Source of the DNA: Streptomyces violaceoruber
GTDB lineage: Bacteria > Actinomycetota > Actinomycetes > Streptomycetales > Streptomycetaceae
Direction of reading: 5' to 3'
DNA: 64,000 bases
Assembly (NCBI GenBank): GCA_000720805.1
Contig: JODI01000057.1
Span: 43,193 to 107,192, forward strand
The notes under the pieces were generated by a model. It saw only the letters and a list, made by a program, of their open reading frames with translations. It was not told where the DNA came from and did not search any database. This document shows positions 43,452 through 51,547 of the stretch, in pieces. Numbering within the stretch: position 1 is the stretch's first letter; each line of letters begins with the position of its first letter. Position numbers and translations under genes: made by a program.

Positions 43452-43580
43452 GTGCTCAGCGTAGTGAATGCCGACGGTTCCACCGAGTCCGGCTCCCTGA
43501 TCGACGAGATCGTCCGCGAGGGCGCCCGCTTCGAGAACGGTCAACTCGTCGAACGCCCCGAGGAACCCGCCGCAGCATGA
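43452..43580 (+). pseudogene. IS256-type transposase start joined to a foreign tail
   Basis: From GTG, LSVVNADGSTESGSLIDEIVREGAR is the start of actinobacterial IS256 (mutator) transposases. After ~26 residues it switches in frame to FENGQLVERPEEPAAA and a stop, which belongs to another unknown protein. The 42-codon chimera is open and could in principle be translated. Confidence 0.6.
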
Positions 43581-43626
43581 CGCACCTCAACCGACCTGAA
43601 ACTCCTGGCAGTTGCCTTTGTAACCA

Positions 43627-44634
43627 GTGCCGGTGCCGCTAGGCTGCTGTGTCGTGCAGGAGACGCGTCTCGACACTGCTCGGATCCGGGCGGCTCGCCG
43701 GGTAATCGACCCGATGTTTCTCGACACTCCGTTGTACCGCTGCGAGGCGCTGGAGCCCCACCTGGGATGCGCGGTGAGCGTCAAGCTCGAAACGGCGAAT
43801 CCGGTCCGCAGCTTCAAGGCCCGCGGCACCGAGGTGGTCGCGAGCCGACTCGCCGGTGACGGCTCGCGAGCCGTGGTGTGCGCGAGCGCGGGCAACCTGG
43901 GTCAAGCCCTCGCCTGGTCCGGTCGTGGCCGGGGGCTCGACGTCACCGTCGTGGCATCCCGCTTCGCGACTCGGGCCAAGCTTGATCGCATCCGCGCATT
44001 GGGTGCCGGGTTGGAGCTGGTGGACGGCGACCACGAGATGGCTCGCGAGCGGGCAGCAGACATCGCGCGCCGCGGGGGCATCCGGCTGGTTGAGGACAGC
44101 CTGGACATCGAGACCTGCGAGGGCGCTGCGACCATCGGCCTGGAGCTGGTGGACACCGCATCGTCGTTCGACGCCGTTCTGATCGCTCTCGGCGGCGGGG
44201 CGCTGGCCACCGGTGTGGGTCATGTGGTGAAGGCTTTGGCGCCCGGGGTCGAGGTGATCTGCGTCCAGCCGCTGGGCGCACCGGCGCTGACACGCTCCTG
44301 GCACCGGCGGCGCGTCGTCACCACCGACTCGACCGACACCATAGCCGACGGCGTTGCTGGCCGACGTCCCATCCCGGCCGTCCTGGACGACCTGCTCCTG
44401 GTCGCTGACGACGCCGTCCTGGTCCAGGAGGCGTCGATCATCGCCGGTATGCGGATGCTTCTCGACCACGCCGGCCTCGTCGTCGAACCGTCGGCCGCGC
44501 TCGGTATCGCGGCGATCCTCGAAGACCGTGACCGCTTCGCCGGCCGACACGTCGCCACCATCGTGTGCGGCAGTAACGTCGACGTAGACGCCTACCACCA
44601 ATGGGTCGGCCCGGCTCCCATCCACAGGTCTTGA
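43627..44634 (+). CDS. PLP-dependent threonine/serine dehydratase-like enzyme
   Basis: 335 residues of fold type II. The PLP lysine is in ETANPVRSFKARGTEV, the phosphate/carboxylate-binding loop in CASAGNLGQALAWSGR (in place of SSGNHAQ), and the glycine-rich phosphate loop in ALGGGALATGVGHV. The C-terminus has CGSNVDVDAY. The length and lack of an ACT domain fit catabolic threonine ammonia-lyase or serine racemase-like proteins. A GTG at 43651 is a possible alternative start; neither has a strong ribosome site. No neighbour points to a pathway. Confidence 0.82.
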   Translation: MPVPLGCCVVQETRLDTARIRAARRVIDPMFLDTPLYRCEALEPHLGCAVSVKLETANPVRSFKARGTEVVASRLAGDGSRAVVCASAGNLGQALAWSGRGRGLDVTVVASRFATRAKLDRIRALGAGLELVDGDHEMARERAADIARRGGIRLVEDSLDIETCEGAATIGLELVDTASSFDAVLIALGGGALATGVGHVVKALAPGVEVICVQPLGAPALTRSWHRRRVVTTDSTDTIADGVAGRRPIPAVLDDLLLVADDAVLVQEASIIAGMRMLLDHAGLVVEPSAALGIAAILEDRDRFAGRHVATIVCGSNVDVDAYHQWVGPAPIHRS

Positions 44635-44664
44635 CAATTGCTCCGAACCGGCACGGACGTGCGT

Positions 44665-45165
44665 GAAACCCGTAGTCGAACTCGACCGTTTGTCGGGCGA
44701 AGGCACTCCACTCAATCGGCGCACTCCTTACGGACATGGTCGCCGGTATCGCCTGGCAGGAGATCGGCGGACAGCCCGGCATTCCTGGACGACATGACCG
44801 ACACCATCCGCGAACAGGCGGACTCTCCCTTGAGTCCGATCGCTCCTGAAACCCTGCCGTGGCGACTCGGCGGTGACCCGGACAACACGTCCGTGGGCCC
44901 CATCGCCATCCAGGTGCGACGCGGCGCCGAGGTTCTCGGTTACGACCCCGAGCACCTCACCGACCAGCAGCGCGGCATGGTGGAAACGGCCCTGCAGGAC
45001 CCCGCGCAGAACATGTTCATCGCCTCGGAGTACCTGGCGCAGCTCAAGGCGGAGAGTGAGTTCGCCGATGTGCCGGCCGAGGAGATGACACCGGCCCAGT
45101 ACCAGGAACTCGCCGCGCGTTACAACGGCGGGCCGTACTGGGAGACGGACGACGCCCAGGCGTAC
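44665..45165 (+). pseudogene. Lysozyme/transglycosylase-like protein remnant
   Basis: One frame reads AKALHSIGALLTDMVAGIAWQEIGGQP. A shift near 44782 leads to AFLDDMTDTIREQADSPLSP, GPIAIQVRRGAEVLGYDPEHLTDQQR, NMFIASEYLAQLKAESEFADVP and TPAQYQELAARYNGGPYWETDDAQAY. The QEIGG, IQVRRGAEVLG and AARYNGGP blocks look like a goose-type lysozyme/transglycosylase fold. The N-terminus and end are missing. It runs in frame into an unrelated membrane segment. Confidence 0.5.
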
Positions 45166-45400
45166 TTCTGCTGGACGGCACTGACCATCACTCCGTCAGG
45201 CACCTGGGACGACGACGGGTACGCCGGAATCGTTCTGTCGTGCGTCTGCGTCGTCACCATCGCGGCCGCCGGAGCCGCGGCGGCACTGTGGCTGGTGCCT
45301 TCGGTGCGGAGGGCCATGCCGTGGCTTCCCGCTCTGCTGCTGGGCGTGGTTGCGGGAGCGCGATGGGCCGTGGGCGGTCAACCCACCCGCAGCGTCGCGC
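45166..45400 (+). other. Membrane-protein fragment fused in frame to the lysozyme remnant
   Basis: WTALTITPSGTWDDDGYAGIVLSCVCVVTIAAAGAAAALWL and VPSVRRAMPWLPALLLGVVAGARWAVGG give two hydrophobic helices. It is a piece of a small two-helix Streptomyces membrane protein, joined without a stop to the preceding remnant. After 45400 the frame becomes random. Confidence 0.4.
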
Positions 45401-45439
45401 GTACATCCGCCCGCGCCCCAAGCGATCCGGACATCCCGG

Positions 45440-45512
45440 ACGGCCGCTCGACCGCAAGGTGTTCATCGCACGGCTCGAGGAGATCCGTAGGATCCGCAAC
45501 AACGTCATGCAC
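45440..45512 (+). pseudogene. HEPN-domain C-terminal scrap
   Basis: LDRKVFIARLEEIRRIRNNVMH contains the RNxxxH motif of HEPN ribonuclease domains, as found in Swt1-like proteins. Only about 24 residues remain, and directly after the histidine the sequence belongs to the antisense of another remnant. It indicates that a HEPN-type defence or toxin gene once lay nearby. Confidence 0.4.
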
Positions 45513-45996
45513 GGCGGCAGCCCCGAGTTCCGTGCCGCGGCCTTGATGATCTCCTTGTTCGCCGCGATCCAGTCGGCCCGGTCCTGTGCGGTGGACGGTG
45601 GACGGTGGACTCCAGTAACTGTCCTGCGCGCCCGGGAGGTTGGAGACCTGGAGGCGGATGTCCCGCAAGGCCGGAGGGACGATGTCGTCGCCGGCGATGG
45701 GGAGTAGTCCCGCTTGGGGCCGCTGCCGGGCAGCCGCGTCAGCGGGTTCGTGCTCGCCTCGGCTGCCTTTCGCCGCAACTCCGAGATCGCCGAGACGACG
45801 TCGACACGTTGGATGCAACCCATCCGGAAGTCCGGCAGCAGGTCGTAGGCCTGCTTGAGCTCGTGCACGCAGATCTCCCGCGCCTCGTGCTCGTGAAATT
45901 CGCCAGGTGGAAGTCCCCACCGGCGGCGTCGTTCTGCCGGTTCGCGTCGTCGCGGATGTCGTCGACATCCATGGTCAGCTCGGCGAAGAAGTCCAT
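45513..45996 (-). pseudogene. Unidentified gene remnant with a 7-bp repeat slippage
   Basis: Minus-strand parts are MDFFAELTMDVDDIRDDANRQNDAAGGDFHL, EFHEHEAREICVHELKQAYDLLPDFRMG, RVDVVSAISELRRKAAEASTNPL, LPIAGDDIVPPALRDIRLQVSNLPGAQDSYWSPP and AQDRADWIAANKEIIKAAARN. They lie in alternating frames. One change coincides with three tandem GGTGGAC units at 45590-45610, a likely slippage site. No family was recognised; the protein is acidic and seems cytoplasmic. Confidence 0.45.
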
Positions 45997-46937
45997 GACA
46001 CGGCCGCCAGTGACTCACCGCCTGGAACGACGTATTGGACCCTTGGTTCTCGGATTGACATCTCAGGCAACCGCCATCCATTCAACGTGCGTGTATTCGG
46101 CGCGTGAAACAGGTCACATGCCCTGAAGGGATCGCCACTCCCTGCTCATGTCGCGTGGGAAACCTTCAACCTCGCTCCGCTGTGATGTTCGACTGAAAGT
46201 CACAAGCTCGGGCGCCCCGGGCGGATTGCCCTCGCGGCATCCCAATCTGCTGTCGCTGAAGGTTCTTGCCACCTCACTGACGCCCATCCGGGCCATGACC
46301 ATGAGGAGACAGAGGCCTGCATGTGGGCATGTGGGCACGTGGAGAAGTGGCTGAAAATCTCCGACTTGATTGCGGCAACTCGCCAGGAAGCCGGTTAATG
46401 CGAGGAAGAGGTCACAAACGGCGATGAAGGAGACGCGCAGAGGACTTTGAGTGACGGCGGCCTTCAGTAGCTGCTGCCCGGCGAGTTGTAACCCTTCTCG
46501 CGCGTCCCGCGTTGATCTAGGCTCCTCGCGACCGTGAAGCGTGGGGGCACGTGCAGTCCGGCGTTCTCGGATCCGGATCCTCCTTGCGGTCGTGGGCGTT
46601 CGGCGCTCATGGAGGGGGAACGGGGAGGGGGAAGTCATGCGAGTCGATGCCGTCGTTCGTCGTTTTCGGCGCCGTGCTGTCAGTCCGTCAAGGGTTCTCC
46701 GGAATCCCTGCTCAGGACTCTGAAATCGAACCGAACCTCAACTCGGCAACGGGATTCCAGGAGCCGGAAAAGTGTCAGGCAGCAGCAGCCTGTTTCCGGC
46801 AGGGGCCGCCCGTATGTCCCATCTCCGGCATGTCCGCCTCTCCCCTCAGAACCCGCCCTATCCGGTACTTTCCGTGGCATCGCGTCCCCGGATCCATTCC
46901 TCAGCAACACGCTCACCCCCCCCAGAAAGGACGGACA
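45997..46937. other. Spacer before the DUF1906 gene
   Basis: About 900 bases without a convincing gene. It contains a low-GC patch for this genome (46140-46460) and no repeats that stand out. The promoter of the DUF1906 gene must be in the right part. The last 20 bases hold the ribosome site AGAAAGGACGG. Confidence 0.35.
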
Positions 46938-49355
46938 TTGGACGAGAAAGTCCTCGACGCGCAGAAGTGGGTCAACTCCACCTACGGCGGCGTCTCCGGA
47001 TACGTGCGCTGCCCGGAGGACGGCCGTACCGGGTGGTCCACCATGTACGCGTTGACCATGGGGCTCCAGCGCGAGTTGGGCATCAGTCCGGTGGTCGCCA
47101 GTTTCGGTCCGACCACGCTGGCCAAGCTCTCGGCGCTCGGTGACATCGGGTTCGGGTGGGACAAGAACGCGAATATCGTGCGCATTCTGCAGCACGGGCT
47201 GTTCTGCAAGGGGTATTGGGGGGCCAACGGCTACGGCGAGTACGGGGCCGTGACCACGGAGGCCGTCAAGGCTCTCCGGGTCGATATGGGGCTGCCCGAC
47301 GGGGGGACGGGTACGACCGGCGGGGTCACCACCGCGAAGATCTTCAAGTGCATCCTGAACATGGACGCCTATATCCGGGTCTCCGGCGGTACGGACGAGG
47401 TGCGCTCGATCCAGCGGTGGCTCAACGGGCGTTACTGGACGAAGGACGCCTACAGCATCGGGCCGGCCGACGGGATCTACTCCCGTGACGTGCAGAAGGC
47501 GCTGATGATCGCCATCCAGTACGAGTTGGGGATCGCCTCACCCAACGGCAACTTCGGGCCCGCCACTCAGGACGGGCTGAAGACGAAGAACCTCGGCGAG
47601 GGCGACTCCGGGTTGTGGGTCGAGTTGTTCTCGGCCGCCTGTGTGTTCAATTCTCCCGTGCCGACCGGGACGAGTGACACGGGCACGCCCACCACCTGGC
47701 GCAACAGCTACGACGGCAAGCTTCGCGAATGGGTCGAGATATTCCAGCGGTTCTCCAAGCTGACCGCCAACGGCCGCGCCGACTTCCAGACCTGGGCGCA
47801 GTTGCTGGTCTCGACGGGCGACCCGGACCGGCCCGCCAGCGGCAGCGACACGCGGTTCGAGATCACCGCGTCCCGCGCCCAGTGGCTGCGCGACAACGGC
47901 TTCGCGGTCGTGGGCCGTTACCTCTACGACCCTCCCGGCTCAACCCTGGACAAGGAGATCAAGCCGGGAGAGCTCCAGACCATCTTCAGCAACGGGCTGA
48001 AGGTGTTCCCCATCTACCAGGACAACGCCCGCGCACTGGCCGACTTCACCTACGCCCAGGGCTACCAGCACGCGCTCAACGCCCACAAACTGGCCTCGGA
48101 GTACGGCCTCAACCGCGGCACCGTCATCTACTTCGCGGTGGACTACGACGCCACCCGCGAGGAGATCGACGCCGCCATCGTGCCGTACTTCCACGGTGTG
48201 GCCGCTGGACTGGCGTACAACGGCAAGCGCTATGTGCACGGCGTCTACGGGTCGCGGAACGTGTGCACGGTCGTCAGCCGGCAGACCGGCGCCCGCTACT
48301 CGTTCGTCTCGGGCATGTCGTGGGGCTTCTCCGGCAACCTCGGCTTCCCGATCCCGGCGAACTGGTCCTACAACCAGATCAAGGAGTTCAAGGTCACCAA
48401 CGGGTCGGACACGTTCGACCTCGACCGTGACGTCGTCTCCGGCGCCGACCCCGGCCAGAGCAGCGTCAACAAGCCGTCCGGCCCGGCCGACGAGTTCATC
48501 AACTACGTCCAGCGGCTGTACGACCTCGCGCTCACCTACACCGGCAGCGACCGGAACAAGTCCCAGCTGGTGATGGAGTACATCCGGCACCAGAAGTACG
48601 GCGGCGGCGACTGGGAGTTCCTGATCGGCGGCGTCGACGGCGGGTTCGTCGACTACGCCAACAGCAACGGTTTCTCGGTGATGACCGACTTCACCGACCC
48701 GTACACCGCGTACGAACTGGGCGCCGAGCACCTCATGGCCTCCGCCAACGGGCACTTCGTCGCCTGGATGCCCTCCAACCCGAAGTCGGTGAACGAGGGC
48801 GACATCGCGGGCTGGGGCGGCGACCTGCTCACCCTCTACGTCGACTGGCGGCGCGCGTCCGGCCAGTATCCCGACGGCCGTGACTTCGTGCAGCTGAAGA
48901 TGGCCAAGGTGGGGGTCGCCTCCAGCTTCGGCTACAACGACCTCATCGAGGACGCCGACGCCTGGCTGCTGGCCAAGGCGGTCCGCGACGGCAGGACGAT
49001 CGTCCAGGCCGTCCGGGACCTGTACAACGGCGGCGGCGGTCTGCGGCGGTTCAACAGTTACTGGTCCGGACGCTTCAACGGGAACACGGAGGACGCCAAG
49101 TTCCTCGCGCACAATATTCTGACCGCCGCCGATGACAAGGAAGTCGTGGCCGGCCAGGTCGGTCTGGTGACGGTCCGCGGCGGCATCGCGACCCTTCCGG
49201 CCATGCTCGGCTACGACGAACTGGAGCCGTTCGAGCAGGGCTTCGTCGATGTGCTGCTGGCCCGGACCGGAACCGAGCAGCGCCTTCAGGCGACGTATGA
49301 GGCGAACCACGAGAAGTACCTGAAAGCCGCCAAGGCCCGCGCGGCCCGAAACTGA
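46938..49355 (+). CDS. DUF1906 glycoside-hydrolase-like protein with peptidoglycan-binding-like repeats
   Basis: 805 residues from TTG (LDEKVLDAQKWVNSTYGG), chosen for the AAAGGACGG site. Residues ~1-290 hold about three peptidoglycan-binding-like units (ALTMGLQRELGISPVVASFGPTTLAKL, NIVRILQHGLFCKGYWGANGYGEYGAVTTEAVKAL, ALMIAIQYELGIASPNGNFGPATQDGL). Residues ~306-502 are a DUF1906/Rv2525c-like TIM barrel (FEITASRAQWLRDNGFAVVGRYLYDP, VIYFAVDYDATREEI, HGVYGSRNVC, DLDRDVVSG). Residues ~520-805 are an unassigned helical domain. No signal peptide is visible, so export must be unusual, by lysis or by another route. Genes for a small membrane protein and an M15-like protein follow. Confidence 0.82.
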   Translation: MDEKVLDAQKWVNSTYGGVSGYVRCPEDGRTGWSTMYALTMGLQRELGISPVVASFGPTTLAKLSALGDIGFGWDKNANIVRILQHGLFCKGYWGANGYGEYGAVTTEAVKALRVDMGLPDGGTGTTGGVTTAKIFKCILNMDAYIRVSGGTDEVRSIQRWLNGRYWTKDAYSIGPADGIYSRDVQKALMIAIQYELGIASPNGNFGPATQDGLKTKNLGEGDSGLWVELFSAACVFNSPVPTGTSDTGTPTTWRNSYDGKLREWVEIFQRFSKLTANGRADFQTWAQLLVSTGDPDRPASGSDTRFEITASRAQWLRDNGFAVVGRYLYDPPGSTLDKEIKPGELQTIFSNGLKVFPIYQDNARALADFTYAQGYQHALNAHKLASEYGLNRGTVIYFAVDYDATREEIDAAIVPYFHGVAAGLAYNGKRYVHGVYGSRNVCTVVSRQTGARYSFVSGMSWGFSGNLGFPIPANWSYNQIKEFKVTNGSDTFDLDRDVVSGADPGQSSVNKPSGPADEFINYVQRLYDLALTYTGSDRNKSQLVMEYIRHQKYGGGDWEFLIGGVDGGFVDYANSNGFSVMTDFTDPYTAYELGAEHLMASANGHFVAWMPSNPKSVNEGDIAGWGGDLLTLYVDWRRASGQYPDGRDFVQLKMAKVGVASSFGYNDLIEDADAWLLAKAVRDGRTIVQAVRDLYNGGGGLRRFNSYWSGRFNGNTEDAKFLAHNILTAADDKEVVAGQVGLVTVRGGIATLPAMLGYDELEPFEQGFVDVLLARTGTEQRLQATYEANHEKYLKAAKARAARN

Positions 49356-49445
49356 ACAGCCGCGGCTGAACGGCCGTGACCGAATGGCCGCGGTGAACGG
49401 CCGTCACCGAATGGCCGCGGCTGAATGGCCGGCACCGAACGGCCC
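49351..49445 (+). repeat. Imperfect ~28-bp tandem repeats
   Basis: About three and a half units of GCCGCGGCTGAACGGCCGT followed by GACCGAATG, starting inside the DUF1906 stop region. The copies differ at a few bases. They contain inverted halves (CGGCCG, GGCCGCGG) and may form a terminator-like structure between the DUF1906 gene and the next gene. Confidence 0.6.
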
Positions 49446-49488
49446 GCAACTGAACTACCCGCAATGGAACGAAGGGACCCGGTCGTCA

Positions 49489-49926
49489 GTGGACACCCTC
49501 TCGGCACCGGACGCCATCGCTGTGCCCCTGCTTCTGCTGGCCGTGCTCGGACTGCGCGTGTGGAAGACCGCGCGCGGTCCGCGTCCCCGCAGGTGGGAAC
49601 GCCCCGGATGGTGGATCCTCCCCGCGGTGGTCCTGGCCGCCGTCGGCTTCGTCACCTGGTTCGTCGGGATCTTCTCCGGTGGGCTCGACCCCGGGGAGGC
49701 CTGTGCGCAGCGTGGCATCCGCTACGACTACGCCTACCGGGCGGAGCACTGGCGTGAACCGTCGCGCTGGTTTCCGCTGCACGACAAATGCAACGCCCAT
49801 TACGACCTGGTCCCCGCCTTCGTCAATCCCACTCTCGTCGCTGTCGCCGTCCTGCTCCTCGTTTGTGTGGCGGGGGCCGTCGCGGCAGCGGTCATCGGAA
49901 GGAACAAGCGTGAGACACGAGTTTGA
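49489..49926 (+). CDS. Small membrane protein, three helices
   Basis: 145 residues from GTG (VDTLSAPDAIAVPLLLLAVLGL), chosen for the GAAGGGA site. Helices are at ~10-25 and ~48-70 (WWILPAVVLAAVGFVTWFVGIF), and ~112-135 near the end (TLVAVAVLLLVCVAGAVAAAVIG). A loop between helices 2 and 3 has two cysteines (GEACAQRG, HDKCNAHYD) and would face outside, probably disulphide-bonded. The stop overlaps the following Tat-exported protein by 17 bases, implying coupled expression. Function unknown. Confidence 0.65.
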   Translation: MDTLSAPDAIAVPLLLLAVLGLRVWKTARGPRPRRWERPGWWILPAVVLAAVGFVTWFVGIFSGGLDPGEACAQRGIRYDYAYRAEHWREPSRWFPLHDKCNAHYDLVPAFVNPTLVAVAVLLLVCVAGAVAAAVIGRNKRETRV

Positions 49927-50605
49927 CCGGCGCGGCGTCCTCATGGCCGGTGCCGCCCTCGGAGCCACCACGGCTCTGACCGCAGCCCTGCCCGGCACCG
50001 CCCACGCGGACCAGATCGCCCAGGCGGCCGAGGGTGCTCAGCCGCCCGCGGCCCCGCGTTGGTCCGGCGGGACGTCGGCGAACGGCTGGCCCGTCCTGGA
50101 GGAGGCGAAGGCGTTCCGGATCGAGGGCTCCGGCCAGTCCGTGCGCCTCGCCGACGGCGACGCGGCGGTGATCCTGCTGCACGTGGCCCGCCGGTTCCAC
50201 TACGAGGTGGACCAGCTGCGCGCCGGCGACGTCACCGGCCACTCCACGGACCGCACGGTCACGCAGGAGTACGAGTCCAACCACCTGTCGGGCAGTGCCC
50301 TGGCGATCCGGCCGCACGCCTACCCGGCCGGCGTCAAGGGCGGCCTGTATCCGCAGGAACTGGTCGTGGTGCGGGACATCCTGGCCGAGTTGGACGGCGT
50401 GATCGCGTGGGGCGGTGACTTCGGCATGCCCAAGGAATCCCACTTCGAGATCGCGTACCGTCCGGGCCACCCGAAGGTGAAGGGCGTGGCCCGCACGATC
50501 CGCGGCTGGCGGGACGGCCCCGGCAACGAGGGCGCGGGCACCGTCGACGCCTTCGACCCCCGCCGACGTCGGCGGGCCCAGGCGTTCGCACGGCGCGGCG
50601 CCTAG
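49910..50605 (+). CDS. Tat-exported M15-like peptidase homologue lacking a zinc ligand
   Basis: 231 residues from GTG, with GGAAGGA upstream. The twin-arginine signal FDRRGVLMAGAALGATTAL ends near the PGTAHA site (residue ~33). The mature part resembles M15 peptidases (D-alanyl-D-alanine carboxypeptidase / phage endolysin type). SNHLSG with His125 matches the first zinc motif, and WGGDFGMPKESHFEI with His178 the second. Where the family has Asp in SxHxxGxAxD, here Ala132 stands (SNHLSGSALAI). The enzyme may be inactive, or use another ligand, and may just bind peptidoglycan. It is the last gene after the DUF1906 and membrane genes; a hairpin follows. Confidence 0.75.
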   Translation: MRHEFDRRGVLMAGAALGATTALTAALPGTAHADQIAQAAEGAQPPAAPRWSGGTSANGWPVLEEAKAFRIEGSGQSVRLADGDAAVILLHVARRFHYEVDQLRAGDVTGHSTDRTVTQEYESNHLSGSALAIRPHAYPAGVKGGLYPQELVVVRDILAELDGVIAWGGDFGMPKESHFEIAYRPGHPKVKGVARTIRGWRDGPGNEGAGTVDAFDPRRRRRAQAFARRGA

Positions 50606-50626
50606 TCAGGCCGGTTTCTGTCCGGT

Positions 50627-50663
50627 GCTGCCCCGGCTTGACGCCGCCGACCGCCGGGGCAGC
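50627..50663 (+). terminator. 11-bp hairpin terminator after the M15-like gene
   Basis: GCTGCCCCGGC pairs exactly with GCCGGGGCAGC around a 15-base loop, 22 bases after the stop. Further right (50685-50775) a loosely repeated GACCGCCGTG/GACTGCCGTG motif occurs in several copies without a gene. Confidence 0.6.
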
Positions 50664-50926
50664 GTCCCGTTCGCCTCCTCACTCGTGCGCGACCGCCGTG
50701 CGGGACCGCCGTGAGAGACTGCCGTGCGTTGACCGCCGTGATGGGCTGCGTCGAGGGCTGCCGTGCGGGACAGTGCTCCGTGTCCATGTCCCGCGTCTTC
50801 CACGTCTACGTGGGCCCGCACCGAATGCGCTGCGTGCCTTTGCCGACGCCGTGCAACCTTCCACCCGACTCGGGCGTGACAAGGCGGTGAGGGCACGACC
50901 CCTCAACCAGTGATGTGGAGGGGGCA

Positions 50927-51547
50927 ATGCGTGATGCACGCGTCTTCGACGACTTCTACGCCGGCCATGTGCGTCGGTTGACCAGCCAGATGTACGCGAT
51001 GACAGGCAGTCTCGCCGAGGCCGAGGACCTGGTGCAGGAGGCCTTCGCCCGGGCCTGGCAGAACTGGGAGAAGGTTTCCGGCTACGCGGATCCGGAGGCA
51101 TGGGTGCGTTCGGTGGCCTGCCGTATCCGGGTGAGCCTCTGGCGGAAGGCGGCCAACCGGCTCACAGCCCACCGCCGCCACGGCATACCCGACGAGGTTC
51201 CGGGCGTCAGCTCTGACTACGTCGCCATCGTCGCGGCGTTGCGGCGCATCCCCTACGAGCAGCGGCGGGCGATCGTGCTGCATCACCTGGTCGGGCTGTC
51301 CGTCGAGGAGACCGCGCGGGAAACCGAAGTCGCGCCGGGAACGGTCAAGGCCCGGCTGTCGCGCGGACGCCAGTCGATGGCGCGCCATCTGTCCGACCTC
51401 GCGGGCGAGGGCCCGGACGGTGCCGCCCGCCCACCCGGTTCGCCCCCACCCGGTTCACGGCCGGCCGTCTCGGCACCCGGCATCGCTCCCGCTGTCGCAA
51501 CCGACGTCCCCGGCTCCGCCGGCCAGGAGGTGCACCACCATGACTGA
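50927..51547 (+). CDS. ECF (SigE-type) RNA polymerase sigma factor
   Basis: 206 residues. Region 2 is DDFYAGHVRRLTSQMYAMTGSLAEAEDLVQEAFARAWQNWEKVSGYADPEAWVRSVACRIRV. Region 4 is LRRIPYEQRRAIVLHHLVGLSVEETARETEVAPGTVKARLSRGRQSMARHL. This is the layout of the many SigE-type ECF factors of Streptomyces. A Pro/Ala-rich tail ends in HHHD. ATG 50927 follows GGAGGGGG directly. It overlaps the next gene by eight bases, so that gene probably encodes its membrane partner or anti-sigma factor. Confidence 0.88.
   Translation: MRDARVFDDFYAGHVRRLTSQMYAMTGSLAEAEDLVQEAFARAWQNWEKVSGYADPEAWVRSVACRIRVSLWRKAANRLTAHRRHGIPDEVPGVSSDYVAIVAALRRIPYEQRRAIVLHHLVGLSVEETARETEVAPGTVKARLSRGRQSMARHLSDLAGEGPDGAARPPGSPPPGSRPAVSAPGIAPAVATDVPGSAGQEVHHHD

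Noticed and set aside
46114..46638. 174-codon minus-strand frame in the spacer before DUF1906
   Set aside because: It has no ribosome site or recognisable domain, and its composition varies along the frame as in non-coding DNA.
47940..49310. Minus-strand frame inside the DUF1906 gene
   Set aside because: It is Val/Asp/Gly-rich antisense sequence without motifs.
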